Positions 37,183-46,565 are shown, counted from the first letter of the stretch. The stretch is 64,000 nt of DNA from Cellulophaga tyrosinoxydans (GCF_900176415.1 NZ_FWXO01000001.1:550775-614774), one strand, 5' to 3'. Notes: generated by a model from the sequence alone, not told the origin. Program-made: numbers and translations.

Positions 37183-37917
37183 ATGAAAAAAATAGTATTT
37201 GCTCTAATAATAAGTGTAAGTTTTATTGGAACCGCTCAAACTAAAACAGAACTACAAAAGCACTATGAAGCCTTTTATAATGAAATGCGCGTGCAAGGAG
37301 ATGTAATTGGCATTATTAATGCGCTAACACATTTAAATGTACTTTCGCCATCCACAGAGCGTAGAGACACTCTTGCTTATGTATATGCTAACGACAATCA
37401 ACATATGCAGGCTTTAAACACGATTGGTATTGAAAAAAATGATACTGACTCTGATCTAGCTGTACAAGTTAAAGCAATTTCTTTAAAAGCATTAAACCAA
37501 CCAAAAAGGGCATTAGAACAATTTGAAGTGCTCTATAGCAGACATCAAAATCCGTATTTGGCATATGAACTAGCCGATTTAAAAATTCAAACTGGTGAGC
37601 CTAATGGTGCATTAATAAATATAGATTACGGAATTGCTAATGCCACCGATGATATGAAATATGCATTTTACGAACGCCAGCAACCGTATGAGGTGCCTTT
37701 AAAAGCAGCATTTTTACATTTAAAAGGTTTGGTGTCTTATAATCTTAATAAAGATAATATAGATATTGCATTGGCCTCTATTAATGAAGCGTTACAATTA
37801 GATCCAAATTTTAACTTAGCTAGTTTAAGCAAGCAAGCATTAGAGGCAAGAAAAAATCCTCCTGCTGCCGAAGCCAAAGAAGTAGCGCCAACTACTGGTA
37901 AGAAGAAAAAGCAATAA
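37183..37917 (+). CDS. secreted TPR-like protein
   Basis: A 244-aa exported protein: signal MKKIVFALIISVSFIGTAQ. The mature part consists of helix pairs with TPR-like spacing (for example LAVQVKAISLKALNQPKRALEQFEVLY and AFLHLKGLVSYNLNKDNIDIALASINEALQLDP). The C-terminus is low-complexity Ala/Pro/Lys (EAKEVAPTTGKKKKQ). It is probably a periplasmic scaffold. Bidirectional terminator follows. Confidence 0.78.
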   Translation: MKKIVFALIISVSFIGTAQTKTELQKHYEAFYNEMRVQGDVIGIINALTHLNVLSPSTERRDTLAYVYANDNQHMQALNTIGIEKNDTDSDLAVQVKAISLKALNQPKRALEQFEVLYSRHQNPYLAYELADLKIQTGEPNGALINIDYGIANATDDMKYAFYERQQPYEVPLKAAFLHLKGLVSYNLNKDNIDIALASINEALQLDPNFNLASLSKQALEARKNPPAAEAKEVAPTTGKKKKQ

Positions 37918-37926
37918 GTACTACAA

Positions 37927-37959
37927 AATAAAAAAGGGAGCAATGCTCCCTTTTTTATT
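37927..37959. terminator. bidirectional hairpin terminator
   Basis: A 16-bp palindrome around one base (AATAAAAAAGGGAGCA / TGCTCCCTTTTTTATT) between the TPR gene and the convergent NTF2-like gene. Confidence 0.88.
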
Positions 37960-37971
37960 CCAATACTTTTA

Positions 37972-38469
37972 TTAATTCTTAGCTTTCAACTGCTGCGTAA
38001 GCAAACTATCCTTTTCCTTTTTCAGCAAAACTAGTGCATCTACATGCTCATTAGGCACCGCAATGGACAAGACATAATGGGCTATTTTCCAATCTCCATT
38101 TATCTTCTTTAATACTCCAGATCCACGGCAAATTTTCATCTGTGTATCTAGTAATTCATCAAACCAAGCAAAATCACCGGCTTCATTTACATATATATTA
38201 CGCTCCAATGGTTTAAAATTCCAGGCCTTACCGGCATCGAAATAAGGTTTTGAAAAATCTTTAAAGGCTTGATTTTGCCAATTCTCTGTGGCATCAGTTC
38301 CAATAAAAACACCATCTTTAGTCATTAGATCAAAATAGGTATCAAACTCTGCTTCCGCAGCAGCTTTATGCCAATTATTCAACACCAATTCTATATTTGA
38401 CTTAGCATCTTGCCCATGGCAAATGAAAGTGAAAAGGCAAACAACAGTTATTATCAGTTTATTCATCAA
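37972..38469 (-). CDS. secreted SnoaL/NTF2-like protein
   Basis: A 165-aa protein with a signal peptide (MMNKLIITVVCLFTFICHGQ). The mature part matches the SnoaL_3 / NTF2 cone fold: LNNWHKAAAEAEFDTYFDLMTKDGVFIGTD (about residues 31-60) and GSGVLKKINGDWKIAHYVLSI (about 117-137). Such proteins include small-molecule-binding and enzyme-like members; no catalytic claim can be made. Its start overlaps the upstream lipoprotein gene by 11 bp, so the two are translationally coupled. Confidence 0.85.
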   Translation of the reverse strand: MMNKLIITVVCLFTFICHGQDAKSNIELVLNNWHKAAAEAEFDTYFDLMTKDGVFIGTDATENWQNQAFKDFSKPYFDAGKAWNFKPLERNIYVNEAGDFAWFDELLDTQMKICRGSGVLKKINGDWKIAHYVLSIAVPNEHVDALVLLKKEKDSLLTQQLKAKN

Positions 38470-38953
38470 ACAAAATTTTAGGGTCTATGGTACTCGAAAT
38501 TACAATTGAAAATTGATTATTTAATGCACTATAGGCTTTCACCATTTCAATTACAGCAACTCTTGGGTTAATGTCGTAAACTAAGTTAGATTTAATTTTA
38601 AGTAAATACGTTTTAAATACTTTTTGTCTACTTTTTATAGCTGGCTTATCAAAAACCTCAGGATATGCAGAGGCTTCCAATAATTTTTGCTTTTCTATTA
38701 AATCTTCAAGCACTACTACCAGATCCTCTTTAGTTTCAGTAGTATATATTTTTTTTACGGCTGAGTTAAGAGCATTATATTCTGTCCAATTTTTAAGCAC
38801 TTCCATTGCTTCAAAACTAGGTTCTACCATTTTAGGAAGTTTTTTTAAATCTACCAAAGCCAGTGCTGGATCTTCCTTTACTTCTTCAACTTTTTTTTCT
38901 CCGCAAGCCAAAAATCCCAAAAGGAGAAGTGCGATAACAAAATTTTTCTTCAT
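38459..38953 (-). CDS. hypothetical lipoprotein
   Basis: About 164 aa from the ATG at 38953 (MKKNFVIALLLLGFLACGEKK), with a lipobox (GFLAC) placing the lipid anchor near Cys17. The mature protein is helical and charged with no family I recognise (for example KKLPKMVEPSFEAMEVLKNW). It is coupled to the NTF2-like gene by overlapping codons, which suggests a common envelope role. Confidence 0.7.
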   Translation of the reverse strand: MKKNFVIALLLLGFLACGEKKVEEVKEDPALALVDLKKLPKMVEPSFEAMEVLKNWTEYNALNSAVKKIYTTETKEDLVVVLEDLIEKQKLLEASAYPEVFDKPAIKSRQKVFKTYLLKIKSNLVYDINPRVAVIEMVKAYSALNNQFSIVISSTIDPKILFDE

Positions 38954-39204
38954 AAAGCTAAGGTACAAATTTTAGTAGTTCGTGGAGCTGCTCAAACGCA
39001 AAGCAATCTTTTTATTACAATGTAAAAGCTAGTTGCGAATCATCCAAATACTTGCCCATTTTAAAGACATTTTTTAGTTAATATTTAATAAATCGCCATC
39101 TTAATTAAAAAATACTTAAAACGAATTAAAATAATTCTAAAAATTCTCCCGATTTTTGCACCAATAATTAGACGCAAATATTGTAATACAACAAATTAAA
39201 ACTA

Positions 39205-40146
39205 ATGCATAAATCTATTTTAATAATTGGAGCGTGTGGGCAAATAGGAACCGAATTAACTTTAGCTTTAAGAGACAAATATGGTAAGGATAGCGTTATC
39301 GCAAGTGATATACGTGAAGGTAATTCTGAACTTATGGCATCTGGACCTTTTGAACTATTAGACGCAACAAATTATGAAGCGATTGAAGATGTAGTAATGC
39401 ATTATGAAATAGATGAAGTGTATTTAATGGCGGCAATGCTTAGCGCAACCGCAGAGAAATTTCCTATGCGTGCTTGGAACCTTAATATGAATTCCCTTTT
39501 CAATGTTTTAAACCTTGCAAAAGAAAAGAAGATAAGTAAAATATTCTGGCCTTCTTCTATAGCAGTTTTTGGTCCGAATACGCCAAAAATAAATACGGAG
39601 CAGAACACAATTATGGAACCTAGTACCGTATATGGCATAAGCAAACAATCTGGTGAGCGCTGGTGTGAGTATTACTTTAAAAAATATGGAGTTGATGTAA
39701 GAAGCGTTCGTTATCCTGGATTAATTAGTTGGAAAACATTACCTGGTGGAGGCACTACCGACTACGCTGTTGAAATTTATCACAAAGCATTATCGGATAA
39801 AAAATACAACTGTTTTTTAAAAGAAGATACCGTACTACCCATGATGTTTATGGATGATGCCATTAGAGCAACCATTGATATTATGGATTCTAAACCAGAG
39901 CAAATAAAAATTAGGTCATCTTATAATTTAGCTGCTATGAGTTTTGATCCTGCTGAAATTGCCAATAGTATTCGAAAGCACATACCAGAATTTGAAATAA
40001 GCTATGAACCAGATTTTAGGCAACACATTGCCGATTCTTGGCCATCGAGTATAAATGATGCTGATGCACAAAAGGATTGGGGCTGGAAACCGAAATTTGA
40101 TCTGGATAAAACCACCAAAGAGATGCTAAAACAATTAAGATCATAA
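39205..40146 (+). CDS. tdh: L-threonine 3-dehydrogenase-like SDR
   Basis: A 313-aa extended SDR with the NAD motif GACGQIGTEL (about residues 9-18) and catalytic SSIAVFG and YGISK (Tyr-x3-Lys). RYPGLISWKTLPGGGTTDYAVE and LPMMFMDDAIRATIDIM match the epimerase-like threonine dehydrogenases of bacteria and animals, which oxidise threonine to 2-amino-3-ketobutyrate. The usual partner, glycine C-acetyltransferase, is not within the window. A strong terminator follows. Confidence 0.86.
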   Translation: MHKSILIIGACGQIGTELTLALRDKYGKDSVIASDIREGNSELMASGPFELLDATNYEAIEDVVMHYEIDEVYLMAAMLSATAEKFPMRAWNLNMNSLFNVLNLAKEKKISKIFWPSSIAVFGPNTPKINTEQNTIMEPSTVYGISKQSGERWCEYYFKKYGVDVRSVRYPGLISWKTLPGGGTTDYAVEIYHKALSDKKYNCFLKEDTVLPMMFMDDAIRATIDIMDSKPEQIKIRSSYNLAAMSFDPAEIANSIRKHIPEFEISYEPDFRQHIADSWPSSINDADAQKDWGWKPKFDLDKTTKEMLKQLRS

Positions 40147-40185
40147 ACAAAAAACCCTTTGAAAATTTCAAAGGGTTTTTTGTTT
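40145..40185. terminator. bidirectional hairpin terminator
   Basis: A 20-bp palindrome around one base (AAAC AAAAAACCCTTTGAAA - A - complement) between tdh and the convergent six-gene polyamine operon. Confidence 0.9.
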
Positions 40186-40199
40186 ATCTACTATAGCAC

Positions 40200-41582
40200 C
40201 TAATTAATAAGTGCATTTTTAAATTTTATTTTGTTCTCAATGGCCATAATCATGCTGTTTGCAATATCTTTCCCGGTCGCATTTTCTATTCCTTCTAGCC
40301 CTGGTGAAGAATTAACTTCTAACAACAAAGGTCCCTTATTAGATCTAATAATATCGACACCTGCAACCGCCAAATTTAAAACCTTAGCCGCCTTTAGTGC
40401 CAATTTTTTCTCCTCTTGGGTAATTTTAATAACCGAAGCTTTTCCACCTTGATGAAGATTAGCTCTAAACTCTCCTTTTTCAGCTTGGCGCTGCATAGAA
40501 GCTATTACTTTTCCGTTTACTACAAAACAACGAATATCCTGACCGTTTGCTTCTTTAATGAACTCTTGGACTAAAATATTAGTTTGCACGCTTTTAAAAG
40601 CATTTATTACACTCTCCGCAGCTTTATTTGTTTCTGCCAAAACAACACCTTTACCTTGTGTACTTTCTAAAAGTTTTATAATTAGCGGCGCACCATTAAC
40701 CATTCGAATAAGATCTTTGGTATCCATTGGCGATTTTGCAAACCCAGTTATAGGAATATGAATATCATTTTTAGAGAATAATTGCGATGCAAAAAGTTTA
40801 TCTCTAGACTGTGTAATTGCTTCCGCAGAATTTAAACAATACACCCCCAAATTATCAAATTGACGAATTAGTGCACACCCATAAAAGGTAACCGCAGGCT
40901 TAATTCTTGGAATGATGGCATCAAACTCATTTAAAATATTTCCTCCACGATAGCGTATTTCTGGTGAATTAGCATCTAATTTCATATAGGCATGTTCCAC
41001 ATTTAAAAACACCATCTCATGACCTCTAGCTTCACCAGCCTCCATTAACCTTTTGTTGCTATATAATTCTGGATTACTAGCAAGAATTGCAATTTTTAGT
41101 CCCGTTTTTTCTTTAAAATGAGTGGAATATTTTCCTGTAATCTCAATAGTACTAAAGTCTTGAACTATATAGTTTTTTGCAGGATTAACTATGTATCTAT
41201 TATTTAAAGCTTCTCGCCCTAAAAGCATTCGAAACTCCATAGTATCCCTATTTGCTAAAGTCAACTCAATTTCAAAAGTTTGATTACCTAAAGTAACTGG
41301 TGCTTTTATAACATAACGTTCTTCCGATATACCAGATGAACTTTTCACGGTTCTCCTATCTACGAGTTTAGCCTCGCACTCAATGGCGATACTTCTATTG
41401 TCTTGTATTGGATTTACCTCGAACTTTACCCATTCTTTTGCGCCACGAACAAAAACCTTCATGTTTGTGGCTTGTATAGATGATGTTTTTGCGCCTGAAT
41501 CTACTCTTGCTTTTATGGCAGGAATACCTAAGGTTTCAAATACGCACCACTCCTCACTACCTATTACTGTTAATTCTTCCAA
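40200..41582 (-). CDS. rimK: RimB-like protease / RimK-like glutamate ligase fusion
   Basis: A 460-aa two-domain protein and last gene of the polyamine operon. Residues 1-~150 form an ATP-dependent zinc-protease / retropepsin-like RimB domain with the active-site DSGAKTSS (residues 28-35). Residues ~160-455 form a RimK ATP-grasp domain, starting [15 protein letters not shown] and including [26 protein letters not shown] and [11 protein letters not shown]. RimK adds glutamates to the C-terminus of ribosomal protein S6 in E. coli and RimB trims them; here both activities appear joined. The substrate is unproven, and S6 is not in this window. It lies 16 bp from the RMD1 gene. Confidence 0.9.
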   Translation of the reverse strand: MEELTVIGSEEWCVFETLGIPAIKARVDSGAKTSSIQATNMKVFVRGAKEWVKFEVNPIQDNRSIAIECEAKLVDRRTVKSSSGISEERYVIKAPVTLGNQTFEIELTLANRDTMEFRMLLGREALNNRYIVNPAKNYIVQDFSTIEITGKYSTHFKEKTGLKIAILASNPELYSNKRLMEAGEARGHEMVFLNVEHAYMKLDANSPEIRYRGGNILNEFDAIIPRIKPAVTFYGCALIRQFDNLGVYCLNSAEAITQSRDKLFASQLFSKNDIHIPITGFAKSPMDTKDLIRMVNGAPLIIKLLESTQGKGVVLAETNKAAESVINAFKSVQTNILVQEFIKEANGQDIRCFVVNGKVIASMQRQAEKGEFRANLHQGGKASVIKITQEEKKLALKAAKVLNLAVAGVDIIRSNKGPLLLEVNSSPGLEGIENATGKDIANSMIMAIENKIKFKNALIN

Positions 41583-41598
41583 TGTATTTTTAATTTAA

Positions 41599-42384
41599 TT
41601 ATAATTTAAAAAGTCGTAAAACAAAAAGATCTACAACTTCAACCAAAATTAGAATAATGATTATCCATTCTAATCTGCTACTTTCTCGGTGCTCCATGAT
41701 ATCTTTAAACAAACTTAAATTTTCTTTAATAATTTCGATTCGTTCATAGATGTTGCGATATCTATTTTTTAAATCGAAAGTTTGCTTTAATTCAAGATTT
41801 AGCTTGTTTAAATTTTCATCGTCCCAAGTAATATCTGGTTCATCAAAAATATAGAGATTCTCTGAAATTTGATTTTTTATATTTAAAACACGACCAATAA
41901 AACGTTTTAGTTTATTTCCTCCAATATCTAGCTTACCATGTTGTTCTAAATACTTAGTATGCTCATTGGTTTCTTCTAAAAGTTGCTCTGTAACATAAGA
42001 ATAGCGATCTAGCGCTACGGATTGAGAGGCATTTAGCATTACCATTCTTATGGCTTCTTTATCAAAATCTGGTAAGATTACTTTATTAAAACTTACTTTT
42101 CTTTGATCTGTAAGTATTTCTACTTGGATTTTTTCCGAAAGTTCGGCTTGCGTCTGTTTACTAGTAACAGGATCTAATTTTTGCAAAATATTGTGCATTT
42201 CGGTTTCATTATGATTAAAAAATGAAACCATTCCATATTGGAAAATATACACAAATTTTTGAGGGCCGCTTTTCAGATAAAGTTCGTCGCTACTGGCAAA
42301 TAAAACCTTTATAGGCAATAAATTTCTACATTGCCTAATATCTAACGTACCTGCTATCTGAAAAGCAACGACCTCAAACACCAT
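41599..42384 (-). CDS. RMD1/DUF155 family membrane protein
   Basis: A 261-aa protein of the RMD1/YagE (DUF155) family: the N-terminal region ends in KFVYIFQYGMVSFFNHNETE, the family hallmark. The last ~25 residues form one membrane helix (LEWIIIILILVEVVDLFVLRLF), so the body is anchored at its C-terminus. Yeast members affect meiotic division; function in bacteria is unknown. Gap to the acidic small protein gene is only 5 bp, so it is firmly in the operon. Confidence 0.85.
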   Translation of the reverse strand: MVFEVVAFQIAGTLDIRQCRNLLPIKVLFASSDELYLKSGPQKFVYIFQYGMVSFFNHNETEMHNILQKLDPVTSKQTQAELSEKIQVEILTDQRKVSFNKVILPDFDKEAIRMVMLNASQSVALDRYSYVTEQLLEETNEHTKYLEQHGKLDIGGNKLKRFIGRVLNIKNQISENLYIFDEPDITWDDENLNKLNLELKQTFDLKNRYRNIYERIEIIKENLSLFKDIMEHRESSRLEWIIIILILVEVVDLFVLRLFKL

Positions 42385-42389
42385 TTCAT

Positions 42390-42707
42390 CTAATCTTCGT
42401 CATCCATATCACCATCCTCAGGGATAATGTCTGGATCTACTATTGCATCTGGATCATCATCATCAAAATCTTCATAATCATCCTCGTCGTAATTAGCCAT
42501 GGTTGTTTCCAATTTGGCACTAATTTTCACCAAATACTTGGTGTCTTCAGTAGTTACCTCAACCGCTTCAATACGCTCACCTTGTGCATTTTTAAATGAT
42601 ATGATGTTTAAATCATCATACCCATCTGGGTATTTCTCAACCAAAAGTTTTAAAACTTCTGGTGTAAGTTTTTTAAAATCAACAATAACTCTTTTTAAAT
42701 TGTCCAT
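42390..42707 (-). CDS. small protein with highly acidic C-terminal tail
   Basis: A 105-aa protein: residues 1-~70 are an alpha/beta region (MDNLKRVIVDFKKLTPEVLK ... YLVKISAKLETTMANY), and residues ~72-105 are almost all Asp and Glu, ending DGDMDDED. It lies 4 bp after the deoxyhypusine-synthase-like gene and 5 bp before the RMD1 gene. I recognise no characterised family. Its DDED end is shared with the agmatinase of the same operon; see findings. Confidence 0.75.
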   Translation of the reverse strand: MDNLKRVIVDFKKLTPEVLKLLVEKYPDGYDDLNIISFKNAQGERIEAVEVTTEDTKYLVKISAKLETTMANYDEDDYEDFDDDDPDAIVDPDIIPEDGDMDDED

Positions 42708-42711
42708 AAAA

Positions 42712-43692
42712 CTATTGGTCTAATAAGTATGCAAAAATTAATGGAGCTACAATCGTAGCATCACTTTCAATTATAAATTTCGGGGTATGTATATCTAACT
42801 TTCCCCATGTTATTTTCTCATTAGGCACTGCTCCTGAATAAGAACCATAACTTGTGGTAGAATCACTTATTTGGCAAAAATAACTCCAAAAAGGAATATC
42901 ATGCATCTCCATGTCTTGATAAAGCATTGGCACTACACAAATTGGAAAATCTCCAGCAATTCCTCCTCCTATTTGGAAAAAACCTAGACCTTTACCTCCT
43001 GAGTTTTTTGGATACCAATCTGCCAACCACATCATATACTCAATTCCACTTTTGGTGGTTGATGCTTTAAATTCTCCTTTAATACAGTAGGAAGCAAAAA
43101 TATTTCCCATAGTGCTGTCTTCCCAACCTGGAACCACTATTGGTAGGTTTTTTTCAGCTGCTGCAATCATCCAAGAATCTTTAGGATCTATTTCATAATA
43201 TTGTTCCAAAACACCTGAATTTAACATTTGATACATAAACTCGTGCGGAAAATAACGCTCTCCAGCTTTGTCTGCTTTATTCCAAATATCGTATAAATGT
43301 GATTGTAATCTTCTGAAAGCTTCCTCTTCTGGAATACAAGTATCCGTTACACGGTTGTAATGGTTTTCTAATAAATCCCATTCTTCTTGTGGTGATAAAT
43401 CTCTGTAATTAGGTACGCGCTTATAGGAATTGTGTGCTACCAAATTCATGATATCTTCTTCAAGATTTGCTCCAGTACAAGAAATAATATGAATTTTATC
43501 TTGGCGAATCATTTCTGCTAACGATTTTCCTAATTCTGCAGTACTCATAGCGCCTGCAAGAGAAACTAGCATTTTTCCATTTTCTAGCAAATGAGTTTCG
43601 TACCCTTTTGCAGCATCGACCAATGCAGCCGCATTAAAATGCAAATAGTTTTTTTCAATAAAATTAGAAATTGGTCCTTTAGTCTTCGTCAT
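42712..43692 (-). CDS. deoxyhypusine synthase family protein lacking the catalytic lysine
   Basis: About 326 aa from the ATG at 43692 (MTKTKGPISNFIEKNY), which overlaps the agmatinase end by 14 bp; the next upstream ATG would lie deep in that gene. The NAD-binding body and the motif SGAVPNEKITWGK (about residues 286-298) match the DHS superfamily (SGAxPxExxxWGK). At the position of the imine-forming lysine of human DHS (GGGVVKHH) the sequence reads GGGIAGDF (about 242-249). Bacteria have no eIF5A/hypusine system, so a role in polyamine chemistry is likelier, consistent with the speA-speB neighbourhood. Alternative: homospermidine synthase-like or a non-catalytic paralog. Confidence 0.8.
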   Translation of the reverse strand: MTKTKGPISNFIEKNYLHFNAAALVDAAKGYETHLLENGKMLVSLAGAMSTAELGKSLAEMIRQDKIHIISCTGANLEEDIMNLVAHNSYKRVPNYRDLSPQEEWDLLENHYNRVTDTCIPEEEAFRRLQSHLYDIWNKADKAGERYFPHEFMYQMLNSGVLEQYYEIDPKDSWMIAAAEKNLPIVVPGWEDSTMGNIFASYCIKGEFKASTTKSGIEYMMWLADWYPKNSGGKGLGFFQIGGGIAGDFPICVVPMLYQDMEMHDIPFWSYFCQISDSTTSYGSYSGAVPNEKITWGKLDIHTPKFIIESDATIVAPLIFAYLLDQ

Positions 43693-44623
43693 CTTCGAAT
43701 TTTGAGTTATTGGATGATCCTGCTTTATAATCAACATCATACGTATTATCGTATGAGTCTTCAGCAGCTTCATTCATAAATTTATAGCTTAACATTTTAT
43801 AATATAATTTTGCAGCAAGAAAATCTGATGTCTTATCATTTTCATTTGGGCATAGTTCTACAATATCAAACCCAACTACATTTTTTTCTTCAAAAACTTG
43901 CTTTAAAAATTCTAGTGTTTCGTACCAAAACAAACCTCCTGGCTCAGGGGTTCCTGTTGCTGGCATAATACTAGGGTCCAATGCATCAAGATCAAAGGTA
44001 ATAAAAACATTGTCAGACATAAGTTCAATTACCTTATCCATCCAATATTCATCACTTACCATATCGTGGGCGAAGAAAGTTTTTTCTTCATCCATATAGG
44101 TTTTCTCAATAACATCCATACTTCTAATACCCACTTGTATTAAATTGGTTGTTTGGCTAGCTTCATGAACTGCACAGGCGTGATTAAACTTGCTGCCATT
44201 ATACGAATCACGGAGATCCGCATGAGCATCAATATGTAAAACAGTTAGATTATCGAAGCATTCATTAAATGCTCTAATAGATCCAATAGAAATGGAGTGT
44301 TCTCCGCCAAAAAGCGTCACAAATTTATTTCGCTTTATAAAATCTTTTGTGGTAGCATGTACAGCTTTTACTACTGCTTCTGGTGAGCTCTTTTCTGTTA
44401 TGGCATTAGCAATATAAATACCTTGTTGATAAACCTCAGTGTCTGTTTCAATATCATAGGTTTCCATGTTTTCACAAGCATTTAAAAAAGCTTGCGGGCC
44501 TTTATCGGCTCCTTTTCCCCATGTACTTGTTCCATCATAAGGCACTGGTATTAAAACTACCTTTGCCGTTTCCAATTGCGCAAATTTATCTGGTATTCCC
44601 GCGAAATTGCTAGTTGTCGTCAT
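43679..44623 (-). CDS. speB: agmatinase
   Basis: Hydrolyses agmatine to putrescine and urea. A 314-aa ureohydrolase with the manganese motifs LHIDAHADLRDSY (about residues 130-142) and FTFDLDALDPSIMPATGTPEPGG (about 208-230, including the second Asp pair), and FGGEHSIS near residue 100. The C-terminus is an unusual disordered extension (NTYDVDYKAGSSNN ... FEDDED). Overlaps speA by 14 bp at its start and the DHS-like gene by 14 bp at its end. Confidence 0.93.
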   Translation of the reverse strand: MTTTSNFAGIPDKFAQLETAKVVLIPVPYDGTSTWGKGADKGPQAFLNACENMETYDIETDTEVYQQGIYIANAITEKSSPEAVVKAVHATTKDFIKRNKFVTLFGGEHSISIGSIRAFNECFDNLTVLHIDAHADLRDSYNGSKFNHACAVHEASQTTNLIQVGIRSMDVIEKTYMDEEKTFFAHDMVSDEYWMDKVIELMSDNVFITFDLDALDPSIMPATGTPEPGGLFWYETLEFLKQVFEEKNVVGFDIVELCPNENDKTSDFLAAKLYYKMLSYKFMNEAAEDSYDNTYDVDYKAGSSNNSKFEDDED

Positions 44624-46010
44624 AGCCTAAAATTTTTAGCAGATCTTCTGCCTTTTGTTGTTCGTTAAATAATTTAGTTTTTATATTCCCTTTAGCATCT
44701 CGGTCTATTAAAATATGTTTTGGCTGCGGAATTAAACAATGCTGCAAACCTCCATACCCTCCAATAGATTCTTGATACGCTCCTGTATTAAAAAAGCCTA
44801 TAAACAACGGCTTATCTCTTCTGTATTTTGGCAAATAAATAGCGTTCATGTTTTGCTCGCTATTATAATAATCATCACTATCACAAGTTAAACCACCTAA
44901 TAAAACACGTTCGTACTCATCTTCCCAACGATTTATAGGTAACATAACAAATCGTTTATTTATTGCCCAGGTATCTGGTAGTGTTGTTATAAAAGATGAA
45001 TCGATCATATTCCATTTTTCACGATCGTTTTGTTGCTTCTGATATAAAATCTCGTAAATAGCTCCTCCACTTTCCCCTACAGTAAAGCTACCAAATTCAG
45101 TAAAAATATGTGGCACAGGAACATCTGCCTCTTGGCAGGCAATATTAATTTGATTAATGATCTCGTCAATCATATATTGATAATCATAATCAAATGCTAA
45201 GGAGTTTTTTATAGGAAAGCCTCCACCAATATTAAGACTGTCTAATGAAGGACATATTTTTTTAAGACGAATATAAACCTTCAAACATTTAACAAGCTCG
45301 TTCCAGTAATAGGCGTTATCACGAATACCAGTATTGATAAAAAAGTGAAGCATTTTTAGCTCTACCTTGTCGTTATCTTTTATTTGATTTTCGTAAAACG
45401 GAACAATATTTTTATACCCTATTCCTAATCTAGAGGTATAAAATTCAAATTTTGGTTCTTCTTCTGAAGCAATACGTATACCTACTTTAAACGTATCATT
45501 AATAACATCTGATAATAGGTCTATTTCTTCGTAATTATCAATAATTGGAATGCAATTTCTATGACCTTCATTAATTAAACGACCAATATTATCTATATAT
45601 TCATCTCGTTTAAAGCCATTGCAAATTACATAGGTATCGTCTTTAATTTTACCTTTCTTTTTAAGCTTCTCTATAATATTTATATCGTAAGCAGAAGAGG
45701 TTTCTATATGAACATGATTGTTCAAAACTTCGTTTAAAACAGGCTGAAAGTGCGAACTTTTTGTACAATAACAGTAATGGTATTTACCTTTATAGTTATT
45801 CTTTTCCATAGCTATTTTAAACCATTCTTTTGCTCTATTTATATTGTCGGATATTTTAGGGAGATATGTAAACTTTAACGGGCTACCATATTTTTCTACC
45901 AAATCCATTAAATGGATCCCATGAAAATTTAAGTTTTCTCCACTTAAGGTAAATTCTTCTTGTGGAAAATAATATGTTTGATCAATTAAGTTAATATATT
46001 TAGTATTCAT
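44610..46010 (-). CDS. speA: arginine decarboxylase (alanine-racemase fold)
   Basis: Decarboxylates arginine to agmatine with PLP and heads the operon. A 466-aa fold-III decarboxylase: PLP lysine in CYCTKSSHFQP (about residue 79), glycine-rich GGGFPIKNS (about 254-262) and the conserved Cys in GGLTCDSDDYY (about 380-390). It is shorter than E. coli SpeA (658 aa) but close to the short arginine decarboxylases of Bacteroidota. With agmatinase next in line it should yield putrescine. No promoter could be assigned in the AT-rich 5' region. Confidence 0.9.
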   Translation of the reverse strand: MNTKYINLIDQTYYFPQEEFTLSGENLNFHGIHLMDLVEKYGSPLKFTYLPKISDNINRAKEWFKIAMEKNNYKGKYHYCYCTKSSHFQPVLNEVLNNHVHIETSSAYDINIIEKLKKKGKIKDDTYVICNGFKRDEYIDNIGRLINEGHRNCIPIIDNYEEIDLLSDVINDTFKVGIRIASEEEPKFEFYTSRLGIGYKNIVPFYENQIKDNDKVELKMLHFFINTGIRDNAYYWNELVKCLKVYIRLKKICPSLDSLNIGGGFPIKNSLAFDYDYQYMIDEIINQINIACQEADVPVPHIFTEFGSFTVGESGGAIYEILYQKQQNDREKWNMIDSSFITTLPDTWAINKRFVMLPINRWEDEYERVLLGGLTCDSDDYYNSEQNMNAIYLPKYRRDKPLFIGFFNTGAYQESIGGYGGLQHCLIPQPKHILIDRDAKGNIKTKLFNEQQKAEDLLKILGYDDN

Positions 46011-46565
46011 TGAATAATGGATTGTTTTTGTTAAAACTAATAAACGGTTTTAAAAACTTGACGGTTTTCGAGAAAAAAATTAATCCAATCCCCTAGATAA
46101 TAATTTGAGTTTCAGTTGTAGGAATAAAAAAGTAATCGTGCTGAGATTTCACAATTGAAGATCTATTACTGTTAAAGAAATAGATTTGGCGTTTTTTTCT
46201 ATTGACATTCATAGGCTCCACATTCCTTCTATCCAACGCAGCAAACAAAAAAAAATTACTCATTTTAAATAGCTAATAGCTTTATTTCCAGTTGTTTTTT
46301 TATACTGGTTTCATAGAACAAATGAAAACAAAAAAATTGAAAAAACAAGGCTTTTATAAAATTTTACCATTTTTTCTAGAAAATAAAATTTGCTGTCAAT
46401 AGATTCCAAATTCTACATGTTCTCCTACCTCTTTAAATATGCTATTTTGTTTATCGATAGTAATGAAAAATTCATCTATAGAAAACTGTTATTAAACCAC
46501 GATTGCATTTCTTAAATACTAAGCATGACTACTTTTACTACGAACTATTGAAAACACTATCTAAA

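Noticed and set aside
39205-40146. tdh as a nucleotide-sugar epimerase of a polysaccharide cluster
   Set aside because: No glycosyltransferases are present, and internal segments fit the SDR-type threonine dehydrogenases better.
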